In this document: positions 1 through 7,997 of the stretch, in pieces
Layout of the letters: each line of letters begins with the position of its first letter
How positions within the stretch are numbered: position 1 is the first letter of the stretch
Origin: Nitrospira sp.
Lineage (GTDB): Bacteria; Nitrospirota; Nitrospiria; Nitrospirales; Nitrospiraceae
Direction of reading: 5' to 3'
Length of the DNA stretch: 38,990 nucleotides
Assembly: GCA_005116835.1 (NCBI GenBank)
Contig: SWDM01000007.1
Span: 1 to 38,990 of the forward strand
Translations under genes and position numbers: made by a program
Notes under the pieces: generated by a model
The model's database searches: none
What the model saw: only the letters and a program-made list of their open reading frames with translations
What the model was told of the DNA's origin: nothing

Positions 1-61
1 GGCTCACGATCCACGGCGACTTCAAGCCCAGCAGGTATTGATACAACGCGGTGTCTTGCAT
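1..61 (-). CDS. ISL3-family transposase, N-terminal fragment (cut by window edge)
   Basis: The reverse strand has a good ribosome binding site (AGGAGG, 6 bases before the ATG) and an open frame running off the left edge. The visible peptide begins MQDTALYQYLLGLKSPW, which matches my memory of ISL3-type transposase N-termini (short helical start, then a Leu-Gly-Leu and Pro-Trp segment before the zinc-binding region). Only 20 residues are visible, so neither the zinc finger nor the DDE catalytic core can be checked. The family call is recognition of the N-terminus only. Confidence 0.6.
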   Translation of the reverse strand, partial: MQDTALYQYLLGLKSPWIVS

Positions 62-118
62 GGTGGCCTCCTGATGAGGCCCGCATCCTACCCCGTCAGA
101 CTACCCATGCGAAACCCA
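1..118 (-). mobile_element. Probable end of an ISL3-type insertion sequence
   Basis: If the frame at the left edge is an ISL3 transposase, the element's end should lie a short distance upstream of its start codon. On the reverse strand, the stretch between the small secreted-protein frame and the transposase RBS begins GGGTTTCGCATGGGTAG and would be a suitable terminal repeat. The last residues of the neighbouring frame appear to be read from it. The exact boundary is inferred: the other IS end and any 8-bp target duplication are outside the window. Confidence 0.4.
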
Positions 119-385
119 GACGCGCCAGAATATAGAGACGTCGCTCTGGAGGTTTTCGACTTTGAAATCCACCGGCTCTCGCTGGGGCTGTAGCGACTCG
201 CCGTTCGGGTCTGCATGTTTTTCATCAACGAGTGGCGTGCAGCCTGGTGCAGGTCTTGCGGAATACTGTTGGTCTGCCTTGCGATCAGGACAGTAGTAAA
301 TGGTTGAGGCTGATTGAGCGAAGTCGGCGGAGAGCCAACTGAATGCCATGGCCACAATCAGAAAAAACTGTCGTCTTATTTGCAT
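101..385 (-). CDS. Small secreted protein of unknown function, probably truncated by the IS end
   Basis: A 94-residue frame begins with a clear signal peptide: MQIRR, a hydrophobic stretch to about residue 20, and a likely cleavage after AQSA. The mature part has an IYYCPDR segment, a Gly-Cys pair and many polar residues, faintly like small DUF4124-type secreted proteins, but I do not recognise the family. Its ATG overlaps the stop of the upstream minus-strand frame by 10 bases (ATGCAAATAA), so the two were probably translated together. The last residues (VWVSHG, then stop) fall in the presumed IS terminal sequence, suggesting that the native C-terminus was lost. Confidence 0.55.
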   Translation of the reverse strand: MQIRRQFFLIVAMAFSWLSADFAQSASTIYYCPDRKADQQYSARPAPGCTPLVDEKHADPNGESLQPQREPVDFKVENLQSDVSIFWRVWVSHG

Positions 386-801
386 GCCATATTCTTATCC
401 TGAAAACGGGGAAATGCAATCAAACCGGCGGATTCGCATTTGTAACTGTGAAGCAGCGACCCTGAAGACTGCGGGTTGCCGTGCCGGCGAGTGAATGTAC
501 CTTGCAGATGACACTGGTTTGTGGGGCTGACAGTTCCTTCGATCGGACTGTATGGAAAAACCATCGCCTGAGTTATCTCGTTAAATAAAGCTGAACGTAC
601 GGCATGTGCAAAGAGCTTAATCTGGGCGTTTGCCATCAATTTCATCCATATCTTGTGGAGAGGATCCCCCTGACATACCCTCCCTTGGGTGAATGTAGGA
701 GCTGTCAAACATCTTTCTATATCCAAGGTGCCAGCCCAAGAGGCCGGGACTGAAATAGCTAAAAGAAGAATCTCATAAGTCCATGAATTTGCTGTTGACA
801 A
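376..801 (-). pseudogene. Putative secreted Cys-containing protein with damaged or unusual 5' end
   Basis: A minus-strand frame encodes a protein-like sequence with a hydrophobic leader (ILLLAISVPASWA), several cysteines and a natural stop that overlaps the next gene's ATG. In the open frame the only nearby start is TTG at 801. An ATG at 776 gives MRFFF and then a stop. One extra T in the four-T run (plus-strand positions 761-764) would give MRFFFLAISVPASWAG, a textbook signal peptide. The gene is therefore either frameshifted, uses TTG, or is misread at the homopolymer. The open frame continues upstream antisense to rsmH, and that part is not counted here. Function unknown; the region looks more AT-rich than the dcw genes. 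Confidence 0.45.
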
Positions 802-822
802 GTCTTCAAGTGAGTGTATACT
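795..822 (+). promoter_or_regulatory. Sigma70-type promoter of the dcw cluster
   Basis: A perfect -35 TTGACA (795-800) and -10 TATACT (817-822) are separated by 16 bases. Transcription would start near 829, giving a leader of about 40 bases before the ATG at 869 of rsmH. It is the only strong promoter-like site upstream of the tightly packed division genes. It overlaps the 5' end of the minus-strand frame, so the two units are divergent and share control DNA. Confidence 0.7.
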
Positions 823-841
823 GCGTCGGGCGTGGGAGGAA

Positions 842-1783
842 GTGGGTGAGTCTGGATATTTAAAATCTATGGATGATCGCCATGCTCCCGTCATGCACCA
901 AGAGGTGCTGCAGTGGCTTTTAGGTGACGGCAGGAAGGTCTTCCTTGATTGCACGGTGGGATACAGTGGGCATGCTGAAAAACTGCTTGTGGGAAGTGGT
1001 CCAGAGGGGAGGCTTATCGGTCTCGACCGGGACAGATCAGCCATTGAAGCTAGTCGGCAAAGGCTTTCGAAGTTTGGCGCTCGCGCCACTCTGATTCAGG
1101 GTCATTTCATGGAATTGAAGCAGCACCTCTCGGCCCAAGGATTGTCGCAGGTCGACGGAATTGTTTTTGACCTCGGTGTGTCGTCGCCTCAACTTGATGA
1201 ACCGACGCGCGGGTTCAGCTTTCAGCATGACGGACCTCTCGACATGCGTATGGACCAATCGGTGGGCGAGACGGCGGCTGATTTGATTAATCAATGGCCG
1301 GAAGCGCAGTTGGCCGACGCCATTTTTCAATTCGGTGAGGAGCGGTTTTCCCGACGGATTGCCCGTGCCATTGTCCGTGTGCGTGAACGTCATCCATTGG
1401 CGACGACGAAGGAGTTGGTCTCCGCAATCGAGGGATCGGTCCCGGCGAATTATCGGCATGGCCGCCTCCACTGTGCCACCCGCACATTTCAAGCGATTCG
1501 CATTGCAGTGAATCGAGAGCTTGATTGTCTGGAGCCGGCGTTACGCGATGCAGTGGACGTGTTGTCTCCCGGTGGTCGCCTCTGCGTGATTTCATTTCAT
1601 TCGCTCGAAGATCGGATTGTGAAGCACACGTTTCGGGCGCTTTCAGGCAAGGACGATCCTGCATTGATGGTGCTGACTAAAAGACCGCAGGTTTCAACCA
1701 GTGAAGAATCGGGCCGGAATCCCCGCTCCCGCAGCGCCAAATTGCGGGCTGCCCAACGGGTGTTCGAGGAGGGTCACTCATGA
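842..1783 (+). CDS. rsmH: 16S rRNA (cytosine(1402)-N(4))-methyltransferase RsmH (MraW)
   Basis: This SAM-dependent enzyme methylates N4 of C1402 in 16S rRNA at the ribosomal P site and is usually among the first dcw genes. Visible family marks are the N-terminal HAPVMHQEVL block, the SAM-binding segment FLDCTVGYSGHA (a variant of the usual GGGGHS loop), FDLGVSSPQLDEPTRGFSF, and the C-terminal FHSLEDRIVKH and PRSRSAKLR blocks. Length (about 305-313 residues) is normal. Start is uncertain: GTG 842 has GGGAGGA only one base upstream, while ATG 869 (MDDRHAPVMH) fits the family N-terminus better. The 3' end overlaps ftsL by ATGA. No mraZ precedes it. Confidence 0.95.
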   Translation: MGESGYLKSMDDRHAPVMHQEVLQWLLGDGRKVFLDCTVGYSGHAEKLLVGSGPEGRLIGLDRDRSAIEASRQRLSKFGARATLIQGHFMELKQHLSAQGLSQVDGIVFDLGVSSPQLDEPTRGFSFQHDGPLDMRMDQSVGETAADLINQWPEAQLADAIFQFGEERFSRRIARAIVRVRERHPLATTKELVSAIEGSVPANYRHGRLHCATRTFQAIRIAVNRELDCLEPALRDAVDVLSPGGRLCVISFHSLEDRIVKHTFRALSGKDDPALMVLTKRPQVSTSEESGRNPRSRSAKLRAAQRVFEEGHS

Positions 1784-2115
1784 AGACGTTGACGATTGTG
1801 GCCGGCGTACTGCTGGTCTTCGTATTTGTGTGGGAGCGTGTCGATGTCGTTCGAGTTGGGTATCAGATTGAGCGGTTGAAAACCCAAAAAGTGTTACTCG
1901 AGCGGGAGCGAGATCAATTGCAAGTGAAGTTTTCCGCGCTGATGGCTCCCGAGCGGATCGCCAAGGTGGCGACGGAGAAGTTGGGGCTGGTTCCTCCGCA
2001 GCAGGGACAAGTGCTGATGGTGCATTTGCCTGGAGAGGCCCCCAGTCGGTCGCTCCCACCCGTAGTGCAAGTCCGCCTGGCGAAGCATGAGTCGAACGGG
2101 AGGGAAAACGAGTGA
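1780..2115 (+). CDS. ftsL: Cell division protein FtsL
   Basis: A small bitopic division protein (111 residues) that, with FtsB and FtsQ, activates the FtsW-FtsI septal synthase. It has one N-terminal membrane segment (about residues 5-19, VAGVLLVFVFVW) followed by a leucine-zipper-like coiled coil rich in Arg, Glu and Gln (about residues 31-55), then the typical end-of-domain segment ATEKLGLVPP. Sequence conservation is low in this family, so position between rsmH and ftsI is important support. It overlaps rsmH and ftsI by 4 bases each (ATGA and GTGA), indicating translational coupling. Confidence 0.9.
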   Translation: MKTLTIVAGVLLVFVFVWERVDVVRVGYQIERLKTQKVLLERERDQLQVKFSALMAPERIAKVATEKLGLVPPQQGQVLMVHLPGEAPSRSLPPVVQVRLAKHESNGRENE

Positions 2116-3830
2116 CTGCAGGCCCTTCTCGCGGTCGTCGCTATGTGATGCTGCTCCTGTTCCTTTGCGGGTTCAGCGTTATCGTGTTTCGACTGGTCAC
2201 GCTTCAAGTCCTTCAGGCGGCAGAGCTGACGGTCAGGGCCGACAGGCAGCAGCAAAAGACCGTGTCTTTTGAAGGAGCCAGGGGCGTGGTGTCGGATCGG
2301 CACGGCAAGGTGCTCGCGATGAATGTGGAGGTGCCATCCGTATTCGGCGTGCCCACTTCGCTGGAGAACCCCTCGGCTGTCGCGCGGCATCTTTCTCCTG
2401 TGCTCCGTATTCGAAGCGAGGAGCTTGAGAGACGTCTTCGGCAAGACAAGAGTTTTGTATGGTTGGCGCGAAAGGTCGAACCTGAGCAGGGGCGCCGGCT
2501 CGAGCAGTTGTCGTTGGACGGCATCGGCGTGGTGATGGAGGGTCGGCGGTTTTATCCCAAGGGTCCGTTGTTGGCCCATGTCCTCGGATTTTCCGGGATG
2601 GACGGGCAAGGGCTTGAGGGCCTCGAGCGTCGATACGAGTTGCATCTGCATGGAGAAAAGCGCGTCACGGTGTTGCAGCGCGATGCGTTAGGCCGCACGG
2701 TGTTTCCCAAGGGCTTGGCGGAGCAAGCGCCGACGCCGGGACATGCCCTGACGCTGACTGTCGATGAGGTCATCCAATACATTGCAGAAAAAGAATTGGA
2801 AGAGGCGGTTACCCATTCCCGCGCCAAGTCTGGAACGATCATTGTCATGGATCCACAGTCTGGTGCGGTTCTTGCGATGGCCGTTAGTCCACGATTCGAT
2901 CCGAATGTCGTTGCCGCGTTGACGCCAGATCGGTGGCGCAATCGCGCGTTGACGGATACATACGAGCCTGGGTCTACCATGAAAGCAATGGTCGCGGCCG
3001 CAGCGATTGAAGAAAAAGTGATGACGCCCGGTTCGATGGTCTTTGGTGAAAACGGCCAGATGGTAATCGCCAATACGACGATTCATGACCACGAGAAGCT
3101 GGGGTGGATGACGTTTTCCGAGATGATTGAAAAGTCCAGCAACATCGGCGCTGCGAAGACCGGTATGGCTCTGGGAGAGCAGCGGCTCTATCGCTATCTC
3201 CAAGCGTTCGGATTTGGCCAACGTACGGAGATCGATCTGCCGGGCGAGGTGAGCGGGCTTCTGAAGGCTCCCAAAGACTGGGGCCGTCGATCGTTGGCGT
3301 CGATCTCGATGGGGCAGGAGGTGGGGGTGACGCCTCTTCAGATGGTGTCGGCCGTCGCGACTCTCGCCAATGGGGGTGTGATGATGAGGCCCTATGTGGT
3401 GTCGGAGGTGCGCGATCAGAAAGGTCGCTTGCTGAAGGAGGTCTTACCTCAAGTCAAGCGTCGAGTGGTGTCGCCGGAGACGGCTCGGACGATGACGACA
3501 TTATTGGAAGGTGTCGTGACGAATGGGACGGGGACTAAGGCTGCTATTCCTGGCTTCCGCGTGGCGGGTAAAACCGGAACTGCGCAAAAAATCGATCAGC
3601 GGACCGGCGCCTATTCCTCCACGCAGTTTGTCGGATCTTTTGTCGGCTATGTCCCCGCGGAATCTCCACGCTTAGCAATGATCGTCGTCCTCGACGAGCC
3701 GCAGGGCGAAGCCTGGGGAGGGACCATAGCGGCGCCGGTATTTCGCCGGGTCGGGGAACAGGTGCTCACCTATCTTGGAGTGTCCAGAGAAGACACAGTG
3801 AAAATTGCATTAGCGATGAAGGACCACTGA
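2112..3830 (+). CDS. ftsI: Septal peptidoglycan transpeptidase FtsI (penicillin-binding protein 3, class B)
   Basis: This enzyme cross-links septal peptidoglycan and partners with FtsW. The sequence shows a short basic cytoplasmic tail, one membrane anchor (about residues 12-30), the class B dimerisation region (RGVVSDRHG), and a transpeptidase domain with all three active-site motifs: Ser288-Thr-Met-Lys291, Ser342-Ser-Asn344 and Lys487-Thr-Gly489. Length (572 residues) is normal and no PASTA repeats follow. The start is GTG, overlapping the ftsL stop, and murE begins 6 bases after its stop. FtsI rather than PBP2 is supported by the dcw position. Confidence 0.95.
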   Translation: MTAGPSRGRRYVMLLLFLCGFSVIVFRLVTLQVLQAAELTVRADRQQQKTVSFEGARGVVSDRHGKVLAMNVEVPSVFGVPTSLENPSAVARHLSPVLRIRSEELERRLRQDKSFVWLARKVEPEQGRRLEQLSLDGIGVVMEGRRFYPKGPLLAHVLGFSGMDGQGLEGLERRYELHLHGEKRVTVLQRDALGRTVFPKGLAEQAPTPGHALTLTVDEVIQYIAEKELEEAVTHSRAKSGTIIVMDPQSGAVLAMAVSPRFDPNVVAALTPDRWRNRALTDTYEPGSTMKAMVAAAAIEEKVMTPGSMVFGENGQMVIANTTIHDHEKLGWMTFSEMIEKSSNIGAAKTGMALGEQRLYRYLQAFGFGQRTEIDLPGEVSGLLKAPKDWGRRSLASISMGQEVGVTPLQMVSAVATLANGGVMMRPYVVSEVRDQKGRLLKEVLPQVKRRVVSPETARTMTTLLEGVVTNGTGTKAAIPGFRVAGKTGTAQKIDQRTGAYSSTQFVGSFVGYVPAESPRLAMIVVLDEPQGEAWGGTIAAPVFRRVGEQVLTYLGVSREDTVKIALAMKDH

Positions 3831-3836
3831 CGACCC

Positions 3837-5354
3837 ATGGCGCGTGACCCCATTACCCTCGCACAGTTGCTTGCGGCGCTCCGCGGGCAAGTTGACGTTC
3901 TGGAGCAGCGCGGCGATGTGAGTTGCCCGGTACGGTCGATTACGGACGATTCACGGGCTGTAACAGAGGGGAGTCTCTTTGTCGCGGTCAAGGGTGAGCG
4001 TGTCGATGGTCATGGCTTTGTCGAGCAGGCCATCAAGGCCGGCGCAGTTGCGGTGGTAGCGCAGGGACCTGTGCCATCAGGGCAATTACCGTTTGTGCGA
4101 GTGGCAGATTCCCGCAAGGCGCTCGGTCTTCTCGGCAGCCGGTTTCATGGGGATCCATCCGCCCACCTCAAGATGATCGGCGTGACCGGCACCAATGGAA
4201 AGACGACGACGACGTATCTGTGCAAAGCGCTCCTAGAAGGGATCGGCAGGCAGGTGGGGTTGATCGGCACGGTGGGGTATCAGATCGGGCAGGAGACGCT
4301 TCCTGCCTCCCACACGACGCCAGGCGCCCTCGACCTTCAGGCGTTGTTGGCGAAGATGGTCGAGCGCGGGCTTACAGCTGCCGTGATGGAAGTCTCTTCC
4401 CACGCCCTCGCGTTGGATAGGACGGCAGGCTGTGAATATGACGTGGCTGTCTTCACGAACCTTACGCAGGATCACCTCGATTTTCATCGCACCATGGACG
4501 AGTACTACGAGGCGAAGCTGCGACTCTTCACCGGGTTGAGTGGGGGGCAGAAGTTGGGAAAGCGTGCCCTCGTCAACATGGACGATCCTCGCGGCAACGC
4601 GATCAAAGCGGTTAGCCCTGTCCCGGTCTGGGGCTATGCGCTACATAGTCCCGCCGACCTGAAGGCCGAACGTGTCCGCCTCTCGCTTACCGGAACTGAG
4701 TTTACTGCCGCAACTCCTGCCGGTTCATTCACGGTCGAGAGCCGGCTGGTCGGAGAGCACAATGCCTACAACTTGTTAGGGGCGATCGGGGTGGCGCTGC
4801 ACGACGGGGCGACATTCGATCAGATCCGCGAGGCGGCAGCCAAGATAATCAATGTCCCTGGACGTTTCGAGCGGGTTTCTTCCGGACAGGATTTTACTGT
4901 GGTCGTCGACTATGCCCATACCGAAGATGCGTTACTCAGGTTACTGACGGCGGCCCAGACGTTGAAGACCGGGCGAATCATTACGGTGTTCGGTTGTGGC
5001 GGTGATCGGGATCGTGGAAAGCGTCCCAAGATGGGGCGCGCTGCCGTGGAATACAGCGATGTGGTGGTCCTGACGTCCGATAACCCTCGAACCGAAGATC
5101 CGATGGCCATCCTTCATGAAGTAGAGATTGGCGTGCGCGATGCGTTGGCGAGCCGTAATCACGTGCAGTATCGCTTGGTGCCGGATCGCCGCGAAGCGAT
5201 CGGCGCAGCCATCCGAGAGGCGCGCGGAGGCGATATGGTGCTCATCGCCGGCAAGGGGCATGAGGACTATCAAATCATCGGAACGAAGAAATTTCATTTT
5301 GATGACCGGGAAGTGGCGCGCGAGGCAATTCAACAATTGCGGGATTGCGCATGA
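3837..5354 (+). CDS. murE: UDP-N-acetylmuramoyl-L-alanyl-D-glutamate--2,6-diaminopimelate ligase MurE
   Basis: This Mur ligase adds the third stem-peptide residue in the cytoplasm. The N-terminal UDP-binding domain (SITDDSRAV, then VAVKGERVDGH) is followed by the ATP-binding loop GTNGKTTT (Lys122), the central motif EVSSHAL, and the C-terminal domain. Asp415-Asn-Pro-Arg418 is the motif that selects meso-diaminopimelate rather than lysine, so the cell wall is of the DAP type. Length (505 residues) is normal. The murF ATG overlaps its stop. Specificity is read from the DNPR motif only. Confidence 0.96.
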   Translation: MARDPITLAQLLAALRGQVDVLEQRGDVSCPVRSITDDSRAVTEGSLFVAVKGERVDGHGFVEQAIKAGAVAVVAQGPVPSGQLPFVRVADSRKALGLLGSRFHGDPSAHLKMIGVTGTNGKTTTTYLCKALLEGIGRQVGLIGTVGYQIGQETLPASHTTPGALDLQALLAKMVERGLTAAVMEVSSHALALDRTAGCEYDVAVFTNLTQDHLDFHRTMDEYYEAKLRLFTGLSGGQKLGKRALVNMDDPRGNAIKAVSPVPVWGYALHSPADLKAERVRLSLTGTEFTAATPAGSFTVESRLVGEHNAYNLLGAIGVALHDGATFDQIREAAAKIINVPGRFERVSSGQDFTVVVDYAHTEDALLRLLTAAQTLKTGRIITVFGCGGDRDRGKRPKMGRAAVEYSDVVVLTSDNPRTEDPMAILHEVEIGVRDALASRNHVQYRLVPDRREAIGAAIREARGGDMVLIAGKGHEDYQIIGTKKFHFDDREVAREAIQQLRDCA

Positions 5355-6850
5355 GAGTTCAGGGCACGGCTGGGACTACGCAAGGTGAGGGGCCCATGGG
5401 ACTGTTTACGGTCGACGAGTTGCGAGAAGTGATCAGCGTGAAAGTCCTCGCGGGGCAGGATTCGTTATCGGGGAAGCGCCGGATCAGACAGATTAGTACA
5501 GACTCCCGATCGATTCGCCGCGGCGATCTGTTTGTTGCGCTCAGAGGCGATCGATTCGACGGTCATGAATTCGTGTCGGCCGTGCTTGCGAAGGGCGCAG
5601 CGGGAGCCATCGTTCACGATGAATACCGTCTTCCCCAAAAGGAAGCAGCCGTACATAGGATCGAAGGACCGGCTGGACCATTTCTCTTTGGCGTGCGCGA
5701 TCCGCTGTTTGCCTACCAGCAGTTAGCCAGCCACCATCGCAGCCGATTCCATATCCCTGTCGTAGCGGTGACCGGGAGCAACGGCAAGACGACGACGAAA
5801 GATATGGTGGCAGCGGTGATGGCTGAGCGGTGGACAGTGTTGAAGACCGAAGGGAATTTCAATAACCGGATCGGTGTGCCCGCCACCCTGTTTCGTCTCA
5901 CGGCTCGCCACCGAGCGGCGGTTATTGAGATGGGAGTGGATCAACAGGGGCAGACGACCAGGCTCTGTGAGATTGTCAGGCCCACGATAGGGGTGATCAC
6001 CAATATCGGCCCGGATCATCTCGAGTTTTTTGGAAGCATGGAAGGATCGGCTCAGGCCAAGGCGGAATTGTTGGATCCTCTTCCGGTCGATGGCACAGCG
6101 GTTCTGAATGCCGACGATCCCTACTTCGACTATCTTGCCGCGCGGGCGCAATGCCGCGTGATGTCCTTTGGCTTTTCAGAGATGGCCGATGTCCGCGCGA
6201 GCGGGGTCACCTCCGATGTTCGATCTGGCACGACCTTTCGCTTGCACCTTCCGGGGAAAAGCCGCCCCACGATTGTTCGAATTAAAGTACATGGAACCCA
6301 CAACGTCACCAATGCGCTTGCCGCGGCAGCGGTGGGTGCGGCATTGGGCATGTCTGGTTCGATGATTGCCCACGGATTGGCTCGATTCCGTCCTGCAGCG
6401 ATGAGGTCGCAAGTTGTGACCCATCATGGCGTCCACATCATCAATGACTGCTACAACGCCAACCCTGCGTCGATGAAAGCGGCAATTCAATTGCTGACAG
6501 AGTGGAGTCCTGCGCGTGAACGGATTGCCGTGCTGGGCGATATGCTCGAGCTTGGTCATGAGGCAGGCAGGATGCACCGGGATGTCGGACGTTTTCTTGC
6601 CGCTCAGGGGCTGTCGCGGCTGATCGTCTGCGGGACGTTGGGCCGTGAAATTGCGGATGGGGCTCGCGCGGGAGGAATGGCTGGTTCGCGGATCGACGAA
6701 ACCGTCGATGCGGCAACTGCAGCCGATCACCTCAAGAAGATTGTGCGGCAAGGCGACGTCGTGTTGGTGAAGGCCTCGCGTGGCATGAAGATGGAGCAGG
6801 TGGTGCAGGTTCTGACGGGGATGAGGGCAGTCATTAAGCAGGCATCGTGA
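5351..6850 (+). CDS. murF: UDP-N-acetylmuramoyl-tripeptide--D-alanyl-D-alanine ligase MurF
   Basis: MurF adds the D-Ala-D-Ala dipeptide made by Ddl (encoded downstream) to finish the UDP-MurNAc-pentapeptide. Evidence: an N-terminal domain with STDSRSIRRGDLFVAL, ATP loop GSNGKTTTKD, EMGVDQQG, and the C-terminal NDCYNANPASMKAA segment typical of MurF. Two starts are plausible: ATG 5351, which overlaps the murE stop by 4 bases, and ATG 5396 (MGLFTVDELREV), which has an AGGTGAGG ribosome binding site and begins where family members usually do. The true protein may be 15 residues shorter than listed. Confidence 0.95.
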   Translation: MRVQGTAGTTQGEGPMGLFTVDELREVISVKVLAGQDSLSGKRRIRQISTDSRSIRRGDLFVALRGDRFDGHEFVSAVLAKGAAGAIVHDEYRLPQKEAAVHRIEGPAGPFLFGVRDPLFAYQQLASHHRSRFHIPVVAVTGSNGKTTTKDMVAAVMAERWTVLKTEGNFNNRIGVPATLFRLTARHRAAVIEMGVDQQGQTTRLCEIVRPTIGVITNIGPDHLEFFGSMEGSAQAKAELLDPLPVDGTAVLNADDPYFDYLAARAQCRVMSFGFSEMADVRASGVTSDVRSGTTFRLHLPGKSRPTIVRIKVHGTHNVTNALAAAAVGAALGMSGSMIAHGLARFRPAAMRSQVVTHHGVHIINDCYNANPASMKAAIQLLTEWSPARERIAVLGDMLELGHEAGRMHRDVGRFLAAQGLSRLIVCGTLGREIADGARAGGMAGSRIDETVDAATAADHLKKIVRQGDVVLVKASRGMKMEQVVQVLTGMRAVIKQAS

Positions 6851-6916
6851 AGGAGTCGGCGCCAACCCCACGCAAGAGTGTGCGGTCGGACGGGCTCATT
6901 TTTAGGTAAAGACCGC

Positions 6917-7993
6917 ATGCTCTACAACTGGTTATATCCATTTCATACGGAATATTCGTTCCTGAACGTCTTTCGATATCTGAGCTTTCGGATCATCTAT
7001 GCGGCCGTGACTGCGTTCTTGATCGCTTTTGTGCTGGCCCCGTGGGTGATCAGGAAATTGCAGGAAATTAAACTGGGCCAGCAGATTCGCGACGACGGTC
7101 CCAAGCGTCACTTGGCGAAGAGCGGTACGCCCACCATGGGCGGGATTCTCATCCTCTTCGCGGTGGTCCTCTCGACGCTGCTATGGAGCGATATCGCGAA
7201 GCCCTATGTCTGGCTTGTGCTTGCCGCCACATTGGGGTTCGGCGCAATCGGATTTGCCGACGACTATGTGAAATTCATCAAGACCCGATCGAAGGGATTA
7301 TCGGCGGGACAGAAATTCTCTGCGCAAGTGGCGTTGGCCTTGATGATTGCTCTGGTCCTCTATTTTCTGCCCGGCTATACGACCAAGCTCAGCATCCCAT
7401 TTTTCAAGAATTTCGTTCCGGATCTCGGTTGGTTCTATATCGCGTTCGCTGTCGTCGTGATTGTCGGGAGTTCGAATGCCGTTAATCTGACCGATGGTCT
7501 TGATGGCCTCGCGATCGGTCCGGTGATGATCGCCTCATTGGCCTATACGATTGTGGCCTACGTCGCCGGACATCGGCTCATGTCGGATTACCTGCTCATT
7601 CAGCATATCGAGGGCGCCGGTGAACTCGCGGTGTTCACGGCATCCATTCTGGGAGCCAGTCTTGGATTTCTCTGGTTCAATACCTATCCGGCCTCCGTGT
7701 TCATGGGTGATGTGGGCTCGCTTCCATTGGGAGCCGCGCTGGGCACGGTTGCGGTGATCAGCAAGCACGAGTTGCTGCTGCTGATGGTCGGCGGGGTATT
7801 TGTGATTGAAGCGGTCTCGGTTATTTTCCAGGTGATTTCGTTCAAGGCGCGCGGGAAACGCATTTTTCTCATGGCGCCCATCCATCACCACTTCGAAATG
7901 AAGGGATGGGAGGAGCCTAAGGTCGTTGTGCGTTTGTGGATCATTGCCATCCTGTTGGCCCTGCTCAGCTTGAGCACGCTGAAATTACGGTGA
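6917..7993 (+). CDS. mraY: Phospho-N-acetylmuramoyl-pentapeptide-transferase MraY
   Basis: This integral membrane enzyme transfers phospho-MurNAc-pentapeptide from UDP to undecaprenyl phosphate, forming lipid I. The protein (358 residues) is strongly hydrophobic, with about ten membrane segments. It has the family marks GTPTMGG, ADDYVKF (catalytic Asp pair), [10 protein letters not shown] and the C-terminal APIHHHFE. I chose ATG 6917 (MLYNWLYPF) because it begins like other MraY proteins; the frame is open 13 codons further upstream from a GTG at 6878 but without family-like residues. It follows murF after 66 bases and murD starts 4 bases beyond it. Confidence 0.96.
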   Translation: MLYNWLYPFHTEYSFLNVFRYLSFRIIYAAVTAFLIAFVLAPWVIRKLQEIKLGQQIRDDGPKRHLAKSGTPTMGGILILFAVVLSTLLWSDIAKPYVWLVLAATLGFGAIGFADDYVKFIKTRSKGLSAGQKFSAQVALALMIALVLYFLPGYTTKLSIPFFKNFVPDLGWFYIAFAVVVIVGSSNAVNLTDGLDGLAIGPVMIASLAYTIVAYVAGHRLMSDYLLIQHIEGAGELAVFTASILGASLGFLWFNTYPASVFMGDVGSLPLGAALGTVAVISKHELLLLMVGGVFVIEAVSVIFQVISFKARGKRIFLMAPIHHHFEMKGWEEPKVVVRLWIIAILLALLSLSTLKLR

Positions 7994-7997
7994 TGGC

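Noticed and set aside
842..1089. Upstream extension of the minus-strand secreted-protein frame antisense to rsmH
   Set aside because: Antisense to well-conserved rsmH codons; no signal peptide at its start. Only the part below 801 looks protein-like.
1914..2651. Long minus-strand frame opposite ftsL/ftsI
   Set aside because: No ribosome site or family features, and it is antisense to conserved ftsI motifs.
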